Below, one piece after another: positions 36,715 through 50,500 of a stretch of DNA of 64,000 nucleotides. Source of the stretch: Petrosia ficiformis. Lineage: Eukaryota; Porifera; Demospongiae; Haplosclerida; Petrosiidae. The stretch covers positions 9,816,001 through 9,880,000 of the forward strand of contig OX345636.1 of NCBI GenBank assembly GCA_947044365.1, written 5' to 3'. The position numbers and the translations under genes are program-made. A model generated the notes under the pieces. That model searched no databases and was not told where the DNA came from. It saw only the letters and a program-made list of their open reading frames with translations. Numbering within the stretch: position 1 is the stretch's first letter; every line of letters begins with the position of its first letter.

Positions 36715-36890
36715 AAGAAATTCTGAAATATATTCCTAAAGTTCTATAAGGTCCTTTAAAAGGTAAACAGAGTATATAATCAACTATAATAGGCTGTGTT
36801 TCGGGCATGATAAAGTTAGCCATGATTACTGAATGCTGGACACCACAAAGCAGTCATAGGGATACTTTTTTCTCTACATATCTTGTTTTA
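36715..36890. mobile_element. MITE-A right-end fragment
   Basis: GAAATATATTCCTAAAGTTC through AAAGCAGTCATAGGGATAC matches the right 170 bp of MITE-A. Confidence 0.65.
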
Positions 36891-38250
36891 GTTGAGTTAA
36901 TTACAATAATATTTTTACAATATGTACTTGTAATTTAGTTATAGTTGAGTTTAAAGAAAACATTCATAATTAATTAATTTCTTGACCTGGAAATTTTGGG
37001 CTAACACAACAGGGCTGCAATGAATTATGTTTTGGTGCTCTAATATTCATTTAAGAGCTTGCTTTTTGCTTGAGTATGACTGTACTAATTATATAGGTAG
37101 TGAGAATACTGTGCTACTTCAATACTTACTCATTTCATGAAACCCTAGTTCTATCTCAATCCATCCCTTACCAATTATTCACATAATTAAACACATTTTA
37201 TGTATGAATTATATATGAAATCATAACAATATTATACATGTATGACAATAATTTGTATTCACAAATAAAACAAAAGAAATAAACACAAAATACATTTAAA
37301 CACTGAACAGGAAATTTATGACATTCTGTTTCTGTTGAGTGATAATCAGTTGTGAGATTCACGAAACACCTAATAAGGAGAAAAAAGATGTGGAGAAAAA
37401 AAAAAAGTAGAAATGCACCAAAAATTGTACTGGCAGGTGGCCGATATTGCTCATCATGCGAAATATTGGTAAAATTTGCCATCAAGTTACTCAACTGTGC
37501 ATGAGCATTATGAAAACCATGTGTTATGTGTTGTCATGGGTTGATCGTTGAGTTGCTGAGTGTGAAAATCAAAGTGAAAACGAGTCAAGTACAATGTAAG
37601 AAAGAAGTCAATGGTTGGGATTTTTTTTACTTTGCAGGAAGATACCAGGTTTGGTTCATATAATACCTGCAAGCATACTAACTATTACTGTTCAATCAAT
37701 AGTTAATGAAAACTTGGACATCACTCTATTACTAATTCAGTACATGTAGATTGTGAATATTTAATTTGAGTTTCTGAATTTTCAAAATACAAATGCAAAA
37801 ATGATATTTAAATATTAGAAGAGTGTAATGTACTTAATTGAACTATTATAAACATATTATAATAAGAAAGCACAGGATTGGTGGACACTGTCAACTGCAT
37901 TAGCCATTACAAAGCAGTGCAAGGTATACCTTAGGTCTATTTTTAATTGCGTGTGCTAATTTTAGCGATTTCAGCGACAAACATTATAATCGCTAAAAAA
38001 TATAATTATCATGGTCACATATTAGGCGTGGCTCAGAAATTCACTAAAATTAATGCATGCTAATTCTGAGTGTCTAAATTTAGTGGATGCAATTAATAGT
38101 AAGCTTAAGGTACGTCATACATGTACAAATGTACATGTACATTCTTAATTTTCTTTTATTATGACCAATTTTGGGCTTGTTTAGAAAATGTTAAAACTTT
38201 TACAAATTCGTAGCACATGCCCCCCTACATCTACATGTATAAATTATTTA
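36890..38250. other. AT-rich spacer downstream of Myt1
   Basis: No supported gene. Only short frames of low complexity are present; a possible thirteenth Myt1 exon was looked for and not seen. Confidence 0.5.
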
Positions 38251-38251
38251 A

Positions 38252-38508
38252 ATTAGGGCTTGGTGATTAGTCAATCAATATGATTATCAACTGTAAGTTT
38301 GTGAAATCGATTATGCTAATTATTCCAGAAGACATACTTTTCAAGCATGTAACATAAGTGACAGTAAGCATTTTTGATCATCATATGGGAGGAGTTTACT
38401 GACTTAATTGGCCTAATTATTCCACTGGTTTTAATCGATTATCAATCGATTGGAAGTTAGTGATAAGAATTCAGAATCTCAGTCCATTCCCAACTCTAAT
38501 TTATTGAA
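38252..38508. mobile_element. MITE-E copy
   Basis: AGGGCTTGGTGATTAG and CATTCCCAACTCTAAT ends with the same core. It directly abuts the Myt1 3' end and contains its AATAAA on the minus strand. Confidence 0.65.
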
Positions 38509-38510
38509 AA

Positions 38511-41500
38511 TTAATCATAGCAACTTACATCCATTAAGTTTCTTGGTTCAATAATAACTGTTTTTTTATAATTAGTGATACGAGATCTTCTCTTGTCACT
38601 TGATCTTCTTAAACTTCTTTCATTATTATAACATATAATAGGACTACTAGTATTAATTAGTGTTGGTGAACCTCTAATAATAATGAAATATGAATTATAA
38701 CATATAATAGGACTACTAGTATTAATTAGTGTGGGTGAACCTCTAATAATAATGAAATATGAATTATAACATATAATAGGACTACTAGTATTAATTAGTG
38801 TTGGTGAACCTCTAATAATAATGAAATATGAATTATAACATATAATAGGACTACTAGTATTAATTAGTGTGGGTGAACCTCTAATAATAATGAAATATGA
38901 ATTATAACATATAATAGGACTACTAGTATTAATTAGTGTGGGTGAACCTCTAATAATAATGAAATATGAATTATAACATATAATAGGACTACTAGTATTA
39001 ATTAGTGTGGGTGAACCTCTAATAATAATGAAATATGAATTATAACATATAATAGGACTACTAGTATTAATTAGTGTTGGTGAACCTCTAATAATAATGA
39101 AATATGAATTATAACATATAATAGGACTACTAGTATTAATTAGTGTGGGTGAACCTCTAATAATAATGAAATATGAATTATAACATATAATAGGACTACT
39201 AGTATTAATTAGTGTGGGTGAACCTCTAATAATAATGAAATATGAATTATAACATATAATAGGACTACTAGTATTAATTAGTGTGGGTGAACCTCTAATA
39301 ATAATGAAATATGAATTATAACATATAATAGGACTACTAGTATTAACTAGTGTGGGTGAACCTCTAATAATAATGAAGAGAGTGAGTCTGTGATAACACA
39401 CATGCACACCAGTGTTTTTATATGGTGCCCCCCAAAGAGCATTTTATTTGGCACTGCACAGTTCTCTCTTTGGGCCAGTGGCGCAGTTAACTATGATTAT
39501 ATTGTCACTAACAACATTAACTCTTTGTTAATTGGCTCAAGATGTACATTTTGTATTCCCGATGGCGCACACAATAACCATTGTTGAGCCAACTTGGCTC
39601 ATGCTTCAAAACTCTGATGCACACACAACTTAGTAAGTGAAGCCATGAAATTTATATGTACCTGATTAGTGTTGACTCATCATCTGAAGAATCACCAAGT
39701 TCAAATGGAATCGGTGAACGTTTATGAATATAATTTGACTGGGGTAATGGACTGTGACTAGTATTAAGGGAGAGGAGAGGAGGAAAGAGAAGGAGGAGGA
39801 TGAAAAAAGAAAAGGAAGAGGAAGATAAAAGTGTGAATAAATAATAAATGCAAGACAGTCTAACCTAATCCATGAATTATTGATAAATGGTGGATACATG
39901 TACATTGTGTATGCTGGACCTATAGTCTAACCTAATCCATGAATTATTGATAAATGCTGGATACATGTACATTGTGTATGCTGGACCTATAGTCTAACCT
40001 AATCCATGAATTATTGATAAATGGTGGATACATGTACATTGTGTATGCTGGACCTATAGTCTAACCTAATCCATGAATTATTGATAAATGGTGGATACAT
40101 GTACATTGTGTATGCTGGACCTATAGTCTAACCTAATCCATGAATTATTGATAAATGGTGGATACATGTACATTGTGTATGCTGGACCTATAGTCTAACC
40201 TAATACATGAATTATTGATAAATGGTGGATGGATACATGTACATTGTGTATGCTGGACCTATAGTCTAACCTAATCCATGAATTAATGATAAATGCTGGA
40301 TGGATACATGTACATTGTGTATGCTGGACTTATAGTCCAACCTAATTCATGAATTATTGATAAATGCTGGATACATGTACATTGTGTATGCTGGACTTAT
40401 AGTCTGACCTAATACATGAATTAATGATAAATGCTGGATACATGTACATTGTGTATGCTGGACTTATAGTCTAACCTAATCCATGAATTATTATGACTTT
40501 GAAATGACTGTTTGGTTATTTCAAGCTCAGCATCGGAATCTGAAGAAAAAAAAAAACAATATAAGTGTACATGTACATATACATGTAATTAATTATATAA
40601 TTATTATTAATTAATTTATGTTCTGTACAATCTGGGTATTTGTGCAATACATATGTATGTACACTGTAAATGTATATATGTTCTGTGCAATCTGGGAATT
40701 TACGCAATCTGCAGATTTCGCAACATACGTAATTATGTACATTTATATAAATTATAATAGGCAAAGTGCTATAGCACACATGTACATGTACATGTACATG
40801 TACATTGTAGATGTACATTTACAGTATAAGTCACCATACATGTACAGTGCAGTACAGTAATTACCCAATAGTTTCATTTCCACACTGCAGTAGTTCAACA
40901 GTAGTTTTGACAGTAATTGATGTACTTGTCAATTCAACACCACAGTAGTGAGGCAATAATTACTGCCAGGGTGGGGACTGGTAATTGATTATCCGATAAA
41001 AATCACCATAAAATGTTGTCAAAATCTTTGTCGATTAGTTGAGATAAAAAATAATTGAAGTCTGAATTAGAGGAGAGTTCTTCTGCATTTATAAAGCAGG
41101 TCTTGTTTAAACTATAACAACACACATGGTGAGTGAAAAAATGCAAACTGTTGCCATGCGCAAAGAATTGCTTAGTTACTGTATTTCGTGCTAGTTTCAT
41201 GGTAGAAGATGGCTATACACATCAGTACGGTTTCCACTGGATTTATCAAACCTTATGCCTTCAGCCCTCGATTTTATAAATCCAGTAGAAACCTTTATCT
41301 TGGTGTATAACCTATACTTACAAGAAACCTTATTCCCTTATTTCTACTATTAGTACAGTACAGTAATTACCATCTCACTAAGTAATGTGGTGTTGAACAA
41401 GTACAGCAATTACTGTCAAAACTACTGTTGAATTACTGTACACTACATGTACATGTACATGTATGGTGACTTTTATTGTCATACACAATGTATACTGTTA

Positions 41501-44500
41501 CATGTACATGTACATGGTGTATTACAATTCGTCAACCCTATATATATCATAGATTTTAATTACCTGATAAAGAGTCATCAAGAGATGCAGGTTTGAACAT
41601 ATTTCTAGGAGGTGACTCTGTTTCATGTCTGGTTTGTTTCCATGGTGATAAATGTAATAAACTTAATAACATTGTAACGAAGCTCATGAACCATGATGAC
41701 ACAGTGTCACAAACCGACTTTATTACTGGAGACTAGAAAAGAGAATACAACATGTCACTAGGAGTGACAAATTAGGATATTCATATATTCAATTCACAAA
41801 GTAATGACCTGGGCTCTTTTTAATCACTCGCTTTTCCACCATTTTGTACAGGAAACCAACAAAATCTATTATTCAGGTACACACATTAGTGTTGGTTCAG
41901 TTAACTATAACTATAACTACACATGTACATGTATAACTACACATGTACATGTAAAACTACGCATGTACATGTAAAACTACACATGTACATGTAAACTAAA
42001 ACCACTTTTAGTGACTTAGTTAACAGTAATTAAAATGGCTAATAATGGGCACTTGCAGTTACTAAAATTTTGAAAAAAACAAAAACAAACTATAACTATA
42101 ACTAAAAGTGGTCATTACTGTTACACTAAAACAACACTATATACATGTAGTACATGTATATGTACACTTTTAGTGGTTGAAATAATGTCCAGCAATTGGT
42201 CAGTTACAAGACATTTTGCCTCTTTGTCCGGACAAAATCTATTTGACTAGACAAATTGTCTGAATAGTTATAAAAATATTGCAAAAAATAGGTAAGTAAC
42301 ATGTAAATGAGTACAATGCATATGGGTTTGTGAGACTTGCTTTTTATGGCCCGTAGGACCATTCCTATGATTGCTTTCCCACGGGTTCGAACTATTATAT
42401 ATATATTTATATGTTTGTGTCACTTACGCAATCGAGTATGCGTTGTATACGTAGTTAAGGAAGTTATATCATTCCCGGGGGCTCAGTCAATTAATGGGCG
42501 TGGCACGTAAAAGAACGCACGCTCAAGCTCTACAGATAAGCAGAAAGAAAGCAGTGTAGCTTACGTAGAAACTGGAACTAATAGCTAGCTATTCTACCTG
42601 AAATATATTCTTAAAGTTCTACAAGGTTCTTTAAAAGGTAAACAGAGTAGATAATCAAAATAATAACTATAATAGGCTGATGTATTTCAGGCATCATAAA
42701 GTTAGCCATGATTACTGAATGCTGGACACCACAAAGCAATCATAGGGATACTTTTTTCTCTATATATCTTGTATATATATATATATATATGTTTGTGTCA
42801 CCTACGCGAGTATGGGTTATATACGTAGTTAAGGAAGTTACATCATTCCCGGGGGCTCGGTCAATTAATTAGCGTGGCACGTAAAAGAACGCACGATCAA
42901 GCTCTACACACCAGCAGAAAGAAAGCTGTTGAGCTTACGTAGAAACTGGAACTAATAGCTAGCTATTCTGCCTGAAATATATTCCTAAAGTTCTACAAGG
43001 TCCTTTGAAAGGTCAGGAGAGTAGATAATCAAAATAATAACTATAATAAGCTGTTGTCTTTCATGCTTGATAAAGTCAGCCATGATTACTGAATTCTGGA
43101 CACTACAAAGCAGTCATAAGGATACTTTTATCTTCACTTAAATTTGTAAAGCAATCATAGGGATGTTTTTTTTTCTCTATATACACTTGTTTTTGGACAA
43201 AATTCACAATTTGCTAGTCAAATATTGTCTTGTGCAGAAGTGATACACTTACTATAGTAATCTTAGTCTTCAGTACTGGTCTTATACATGTACATGTACA
43301 CAGTGATACACTTACTATAGTAATCTTAGTCTTCAGTACTGGTCTTATACATGTACATGTACACAGTGATACACTTACTATAGTAATCTTAGTCTTCAGT
43401 ACTGGTCTTATACATGTACATGTACATGTACACAGTGATACACTTACTATAGTAATCTTAGTCTTCAGTACTGGTCTTATACATGTACAATTACACAGTG
43501 ATACATTTACTATAGTAATCTTAGTCTTCAGTACTGGTCTTATACATGTACATGTACACAGTGATACACTTACTATAGTAATCTTAGTCTTCAGTACTGG
43601 TCTTATACATGTACATGTACACAGTGATACACTTACTATAGTAATCTTAGTCTTCAGTACTGGTCTTATACATGTACATGTACACAGTGATACACTTACT
43701 ATAGTAATCTTAGTCTTCAGTACTGGTCTGATACATGTACATGTACACTTACTATAGTAATCTTAGTCTTCAGTACTGGTCTTATACATGTACACAGTGA
43801 TACACTTACTATAGTAATCTTAGTCTTCAGTACTGGTCTTATTAGTCTTGCTCTTCTCACACGACTGTGTTTCAATATATAGTTAACAGTTGGTCTACAC
43901 TCAGGATCAGGATGCATCATTTGTGATAATAATTCCACAAGACTACTGGACAAACCTGTTAGACAAGTAAAAGAGGGTAGGGATAATTAATTCATGGTAC
44001 ATGTAGGTGAACAGTACATCACTGTACATGTATTAACAGTAAATCTATCATACATGAAAATTCATGTGCCTAGCATACTAGCAAAAGGTGCAACAAAAAT
44101 TAACAAACAAACAAACAAGCAGCCACTCTGGAGAGAAATAACAATCAGCCACGTCATGTAGTCTATAGGAGTGTGACATACATTGTACATGTACAAGGTT
44201 ATCATACTATGCATATTGGTAAACAAATTATAAGCCCTCCCCACCTCCTCCTAAACGAATGCCTGCATATATACATGATGTTATCAGAGATGTAGAAAGA
44301 AAGAAAGAAAGAAAAAAACAAAGAAAGAAAGACACCTGAGGCAATGGAAAAATGAAAATGAGATGTACATGTACAGCTAATAGATCACACCTAGAAGAAA
44401 TCAATCAATCAGATTGCCCAAAAATGGGTTAATAGTGTTGATTAGAGCACAGTTAGCTTGATGCCTATGCGTTACATAGTTGTTACACCATGCATTAATT

Positions 44501-47500
44501 GTAGGCAATCAAACGCTTTGTTGGTTAACAACTAGATTTATAGTAACCACACAGGCAGTAGCAACCACAGCTACATGTAAATGAGCTGATTAGTATGGAC
44601 AGATCAAAGCAGAATACCAAAGAAAACATTGCAGACAACAAAATGGGAATCTGGTATTTGGAATTCATGGTGCAAAACAAGAAATATTTCAGATGAATTA
44701 ACACAAATGACAGCTAGCAGAATGGATGAGCTATTAGCACAGTTCATAATGGAAGCAAGAAGGGAAGTTTGTTCCAAATACATGTAAATGCTTGTTTACA
44801 ATGAGAAAATTGCAATATTAGACACTAGTAATCCAACATTTGATATCACAAGAAAAACACTTGATGCTAAAATGAAAGAATAACATAAACCTCTATAACA
44901 ATTGAACTTCATTAGTAAATCATATTATTCAACTCATCATTATTATTTACTACATATATACGTGTCATTCTGTAATAGATCTAAGTAACTTAGAGCCCTT
45001 GTAAGAGTGCTCTAACCAACACTATTGCCTCCTAATTGCTCTTGTAGCACTTGAAAATACTCGGGCTACGCCTTCGTATTTTCTCATGTTATTAGGCAAA
45101 TAGCAGGGATGAAAATAACAGTCGGCCATTGGCCAAAATCCGAGTAAATTGGTTAAGCAGCCATCCATATTTTGATGAATTGATCAGATTTGGCCGAGCA
45201 AAAAAAAGCTTTAAAAATAAAAAGGTGTGGTCACAACTTTGGCTACCACTCAAAAGAGACAGAGTACTAGCAAACCACAGAAAAGCAAGGTTTCCATGAG
45301 GCAAGTCACTGTTGAGACTTTTGGGAAGTGGCAACGAAGAGAAGTCGATTGTTTCTGTCTTGTGGTGTGTTGTTTGCCGTAGATACATGTACATGTACGG
45401 GTTGTAGATTGTCGGGCATAAGAACTTTTCACAAGCATGGTCCTGTTACAGCCTATAATAATTCTACGGAGAAAACCATTAATTCGAAGAGAGTGTATAA
45501 CGTAAAAGATTGGCTGGAGCCCTTCATCAACTCACACATGTTTCGCTTCCACATTAATTAACAAAGAAGGTTAAGTTGAATGCACTATACACCCAGGTGG
45601 CAAGCCATCCTTAGTCCAACCCAATGAGACAAAAGCCCATATCAATGGTCTACATACATGTGTACATGTGTACACAAATTTGGAACACGAACCCATGACA
45701 TTGAGTGGTGGGTGACATTTGTTGAGGAGATAAGAAGGGAGATGGATGAGCCTGTTGCTGAAGAATGGGGTTTGGGTAGCCTTTAAAAAATTAAAGAACA
45801 CAAAGTTAGGCAGCTAATAGCAGGAGTGGTAACGAGTTTTTTGAGTAAATCTTCAGTGAACAGTTTGATGAAATTCCTGAAGCACAGCTACATGTACATG
45901 TAGGTTGAGCAACATTTGTTCATGACTGAAGTGCATGTACATGTAAATTACACTTTCATAGGTACATGTACATGTTGGATGATAGTCACAATACAGGCAC
46001 CAGGGAAGAAATATATGTGAAGCAATTAATAGAAAACAAGATGAAAACAATACAAACCAGACAGTAGTTGAAACAGTGAAACAAAGACAGTGAGATAGTC
46101 AAAGAGATGATGTAGCAAATGATGAAAGAGAGCAACTTAATAGAACAGAAAAGATGAAGGGAACACACACACACAAAAAGAATTAGCCACGGTGACCTAC
46201 ATGTACCTGACAAAGTTGTTAGGAATAAATCAAAACGAGTAAATATGTACCACAGTAAGATTCTTTTCTAATATTTCGTTGTGCCTTATTATAACCTTTC
46301 TAGCAATGTACAAATGCTTTTGTTGCATTTGTACATGTACATACCCAATGGAGTCATGATACATGTAGATATACATGTGTACATGTGATATAATCAGTAT
46401 TAAACTAAGGGAATTCTTGAGTCCCATGTTATGGAGGGTGGAATTCCCAGAGTGCCTCACCCCCCCCCCCACTCTCTGTATGTACATGCATATGTAGGGA
46501 TTCAGGGTTTTATACAGAAGGGGGGGGGGGGGGGGGGGGGGGGTGACCCCAGGATATCTTCCCTGACTTGAGTCCCTCCCAACACGAAACAACCACTATA
46601 AACCATTCATACATGTGAGTAATGGTATTTACATGTAAATTGTATTCATAGTTGAATCTGCTGAGTCATACATCATAGCCAAATTACTGCCAAATTTTGT
46701 CTTTAGGAAGTGAACCCACAATGATATACTAGTAGTCTGAGACTTGTTTGTGGTTTCCACTATACAAACCAGGTTCTATACAAAATAAATCCTGGTTCAT
46801 AGTTCATACTATGAACAGGGATTTATACTACATGTATATACATGTGTGTAGATCCCTCATTAGATCATACCCAAAACAAATCAACCAATCAGATTGCCCA
46901 AAAATGGGTTAATAGTGTTGATTAGAGCACAGCTTAATGCGCGTGTTACGTTTTTACACCCACACATTAATTGAAGCCAATCAAAACGCTTGTATAAATG
47001 TTGTTGGTTAACAACTAGATTCATAGTAATCACACACAATAAACTATGACTAAATAAGGTAATTAGTATGGCTTCAAAGGACAGATTTGATATACTGCAA
47101 GCAATTCAAAGCAGAATACCAAAGAAAACCTTGCAGACAACAAAATGGGCATATGGTATTTGGAATTCATGGTGCAAAGTAAGAAATATTTCAGATGAAT
47201 TAACACAAATGACAGCTAGCAGAATGGATGAGCTATTAGCACAGTTCATAATGGAAGCAAAAAGGCAGGACAGTGAAGTTTAAGATTGTTCCAAATAATC
47301 GCTTCGTTACAATGCCATCTAAGAGAAAATTGAAATAGATCTAAGTAACTTAGATCCCTCGTGAGAGTGCTCTAACCAACACAATTGCACCCTATTTGCC
47401 CTCAAAAATACTCGGGCTATGCCCTCGTATTTTCTTGTGTTCTCGGGCAAATAGGATGCAATAGTGTTGGTTAGAGCACTCTCACGAGGGATCTAAAGGA

Positions 47501-50500
47501 ATTACTATTGTACCTTCTGTAAATCTTCGTGGTAAACATCCTCTTCTCAGCATATGCCAACTCTCGCCTCCAGAAGGTAACTCTAAGTCACAAGCCAGTT
47601 CCAGGAGACTGATTCCTAGACTGAATATATCAGCAGCACTACTGAATCTACCTTTTAATATCTCATCTGCTATGTAACAAGCATCACCTTCTGTGGCTTC
47701 TCTGAATCCTATAGAAATATACACATATACGTACATGTATATACATGTAGTGTTCTGCCCAGGATATTTAGAGTGGTGGTTGTATTCTACATGGCATGTG
47801 CAAGGTACAATGTAGAATCCTCCTCTATTTATCCAGTTTATACTTAATTCAGTCTCAGTAGCCTATGCTACATATACATGTACATGTACATGTATGTACA
47901 TGTGTATATTATCTGAGAGGTGGTTAATTACATTACGGTGGACAATAAAAATACATGTACATGTATAATATTATCCTTGAGGATAAATGGAGGATGTACA
48001 TGTCAGACATGGGTCTATAAGTACATGTACATTGGTACTTGTACTTATTACTTTAAGTACAATAAGTACACGTACAATGTATATAAGTACTTGTACTCAA
48101 GTCCTTAGTTAAGTACTTATACTTGTACATGTACTTGTACTTGTACTCAAGTCCGTAATTGAGAAGCTGTTCAGCATTGCTAGAAAACATTTCATCCCTG
48201 ACTAAGTGATGGTAGATTTACATGTAAACAGTTAATGTTCATCACATTGGACATGTATTAATGCTTTGTTTACATATTTGTACTTCACTAGTTTACTAAT
48301 CAATTAAAGTGTTTACCATGGGATGTAGAAACCTCTAATTGACCAATCAGATTGCAACATTTTAATGAGGTACATGTATATATAATCTAAAAGGATTTTA
48401 GTTTTAAATAACTAACTAAAAGAGCTCATTATGGACCAATTTCAATGTAGACATACATGTACATGCACATGTGTATATGTGTAGTTATTGCAATAGACTT
48501 GTAATTTAAATATAGTTTAAGTAACTATAAGTCACAATACCTTACTAAAGGGAATTTAGTTAAAACAACTACAGAATATACATTTACCATTATCCATTGA
48601 CACCACTAGTCCAAAGTCTCCTAATTTACAAGTGAAACTGTCCAAACCAATGAATATGTTTGCAGGCTTAATATCTAAATGACAGAGTCGGTTGTCATGG
48701 AGATGTTTTAGACCCTAATAAAGTGAATGTACATGTACATGTATAACACTAAGGTGCACAATATTACTATTAATACAAGTACATGTAATTATTAGTACCA
48801 GATGTACATGATGTACATGTACATGTGCATTGTAGTACAGTTGTGTCAATCTCTACCATTTAGGGTATTAATTAAGAAAGAAAAAATAAATGCAAAATTT
48901 CATGAGTAACTGTAAACATTTTTATGGCCCGTTGGGCCTTCCCTATGATTGCTTTCCCACGGGTTCAAACTATATTATATATATATTCTTGTGTCACCTA
49001 CGTGAGTATGCGTTGTATACATAGTTAAGGAAGTTACATCATTCCGGGGGCTCGGTCAATTAATGGGTGTGATGCGTAAAAGAACACGCGATCAAGCTCT
49101 ACAGACCAGCAGAAAGAAAACTGTGTACATGTAGCTTACGTAGAAACTGGAACAAATAGCTAGCTATTCTACCTGAAATATATTTTTTAAGTTCTACAAG
49201 GTTCTTTAAATAAACATCAAAATAATAACTATAATAGGCTGATGTGTTTCAGGCATCATAAAGTTAGCCATGATTACTGAATGATGGACACCACAAAGCA
49301 GTCATAGGGATACTTTTAACTTCACTTAAATGTGTAAAGCAATCATAGGGATTTTTTTTCTCTATATACACTTGTTCACTGAAATTAATTATCATCATGA
49401 TCACATTATCAACTATGATCTTGAATCAGATCCTGTTGTTCGATTAAGATCTTCCAATGATCCATCTAGGATCCTGTAAAAGAATCAGGATCCATCCTGG
49501 ATCTTATATGTATTCAAAATAAGATCCTGTTTATCAATTAGGATCTACCAAGGAACCCACTTAAAGATCCATTTAGGATCTTGACAGATCCTATAGGATT
49601 TTGGAACCATAATTTATCAGGATCCTGGACAGGATCCTAACATAGGATCCATTTTAGGATCCTATCAGGAATGTTTTGCTGGGGTGAGAGGTGTGAACTA
49701 TATTTATAGCCACCCACTTCTGTACGATCCTCAATACAACCTAATTTTGAAGTTATCAAACATGTACATTGTACTAACCTGTGATAAATCAAGTATTATA
49801 CTCCATAATCTATTTTCTGGTATTTTTCCATAAATATCAGCATATTCAGATAAACTATAATGTGTAATGAACATGTGTAATTCTGATGTAAATAAGGCTC
49901 GGGCGTTTCTTTAAGCATATACATGTACATGTACAGTAAATACACATTATTTTGTGACTACTCTTACAGCCACCTAAACAATGCCTATACAGTATACACA
50001 TACAGGTACATGTACGCATGTACATGTACACAATAATTCTTATACTATACATGTACATGTACATGTGTACATGTATATAAGCAACTGGATTTGGTACATG
50101 TATATTCATCACATGTACCTCATCAAACAAAGTTCTGTTTGTATATACAAGTGTAGTCTTTCTTCCCACGCTCTATAGAACCTCACACAGTTAACATGAG
50201 GAGGAAGTCTCTCGTGTTTCTCTACTTCATCTAGTTTGTGTCTTCTGTGAGAAGGAAAGTGAAGAATGAACAAAGAAGAGATGAATGTACAATAGTCATC
50301 ACTTTTAAAAGATATTCACGTTCATCATGACCTCAGACAAATGCTTATAACTTTAGTTTGGAATGACCAACATTTTTTTTTTCTGCACCATTTTCACATT
50401 ACATGCACATGTACATGTATTATCCTTCCGATTTTTTTTCTGTGTCTGTCAAATTTCAATTTTCATTATTGAGTTACAGTATATAATTATGTATTAACCT

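Noticed and set aside
38511..38545. A thirteenth Myt1 exon after a GTAAGT near 38535
   Set aside because: The frame ends with a stop a few codons later, AATAAA follows, EPRNL is already present and no further exon was seen; kept only as an alternative.
43230..43757. 175-codon plus-strand frame with repeated [25 protein letters not shown] units
   Set aside because: It is the antisense of the Myt1 exon 8 junction array; a 21-codon unit makes a false frame.
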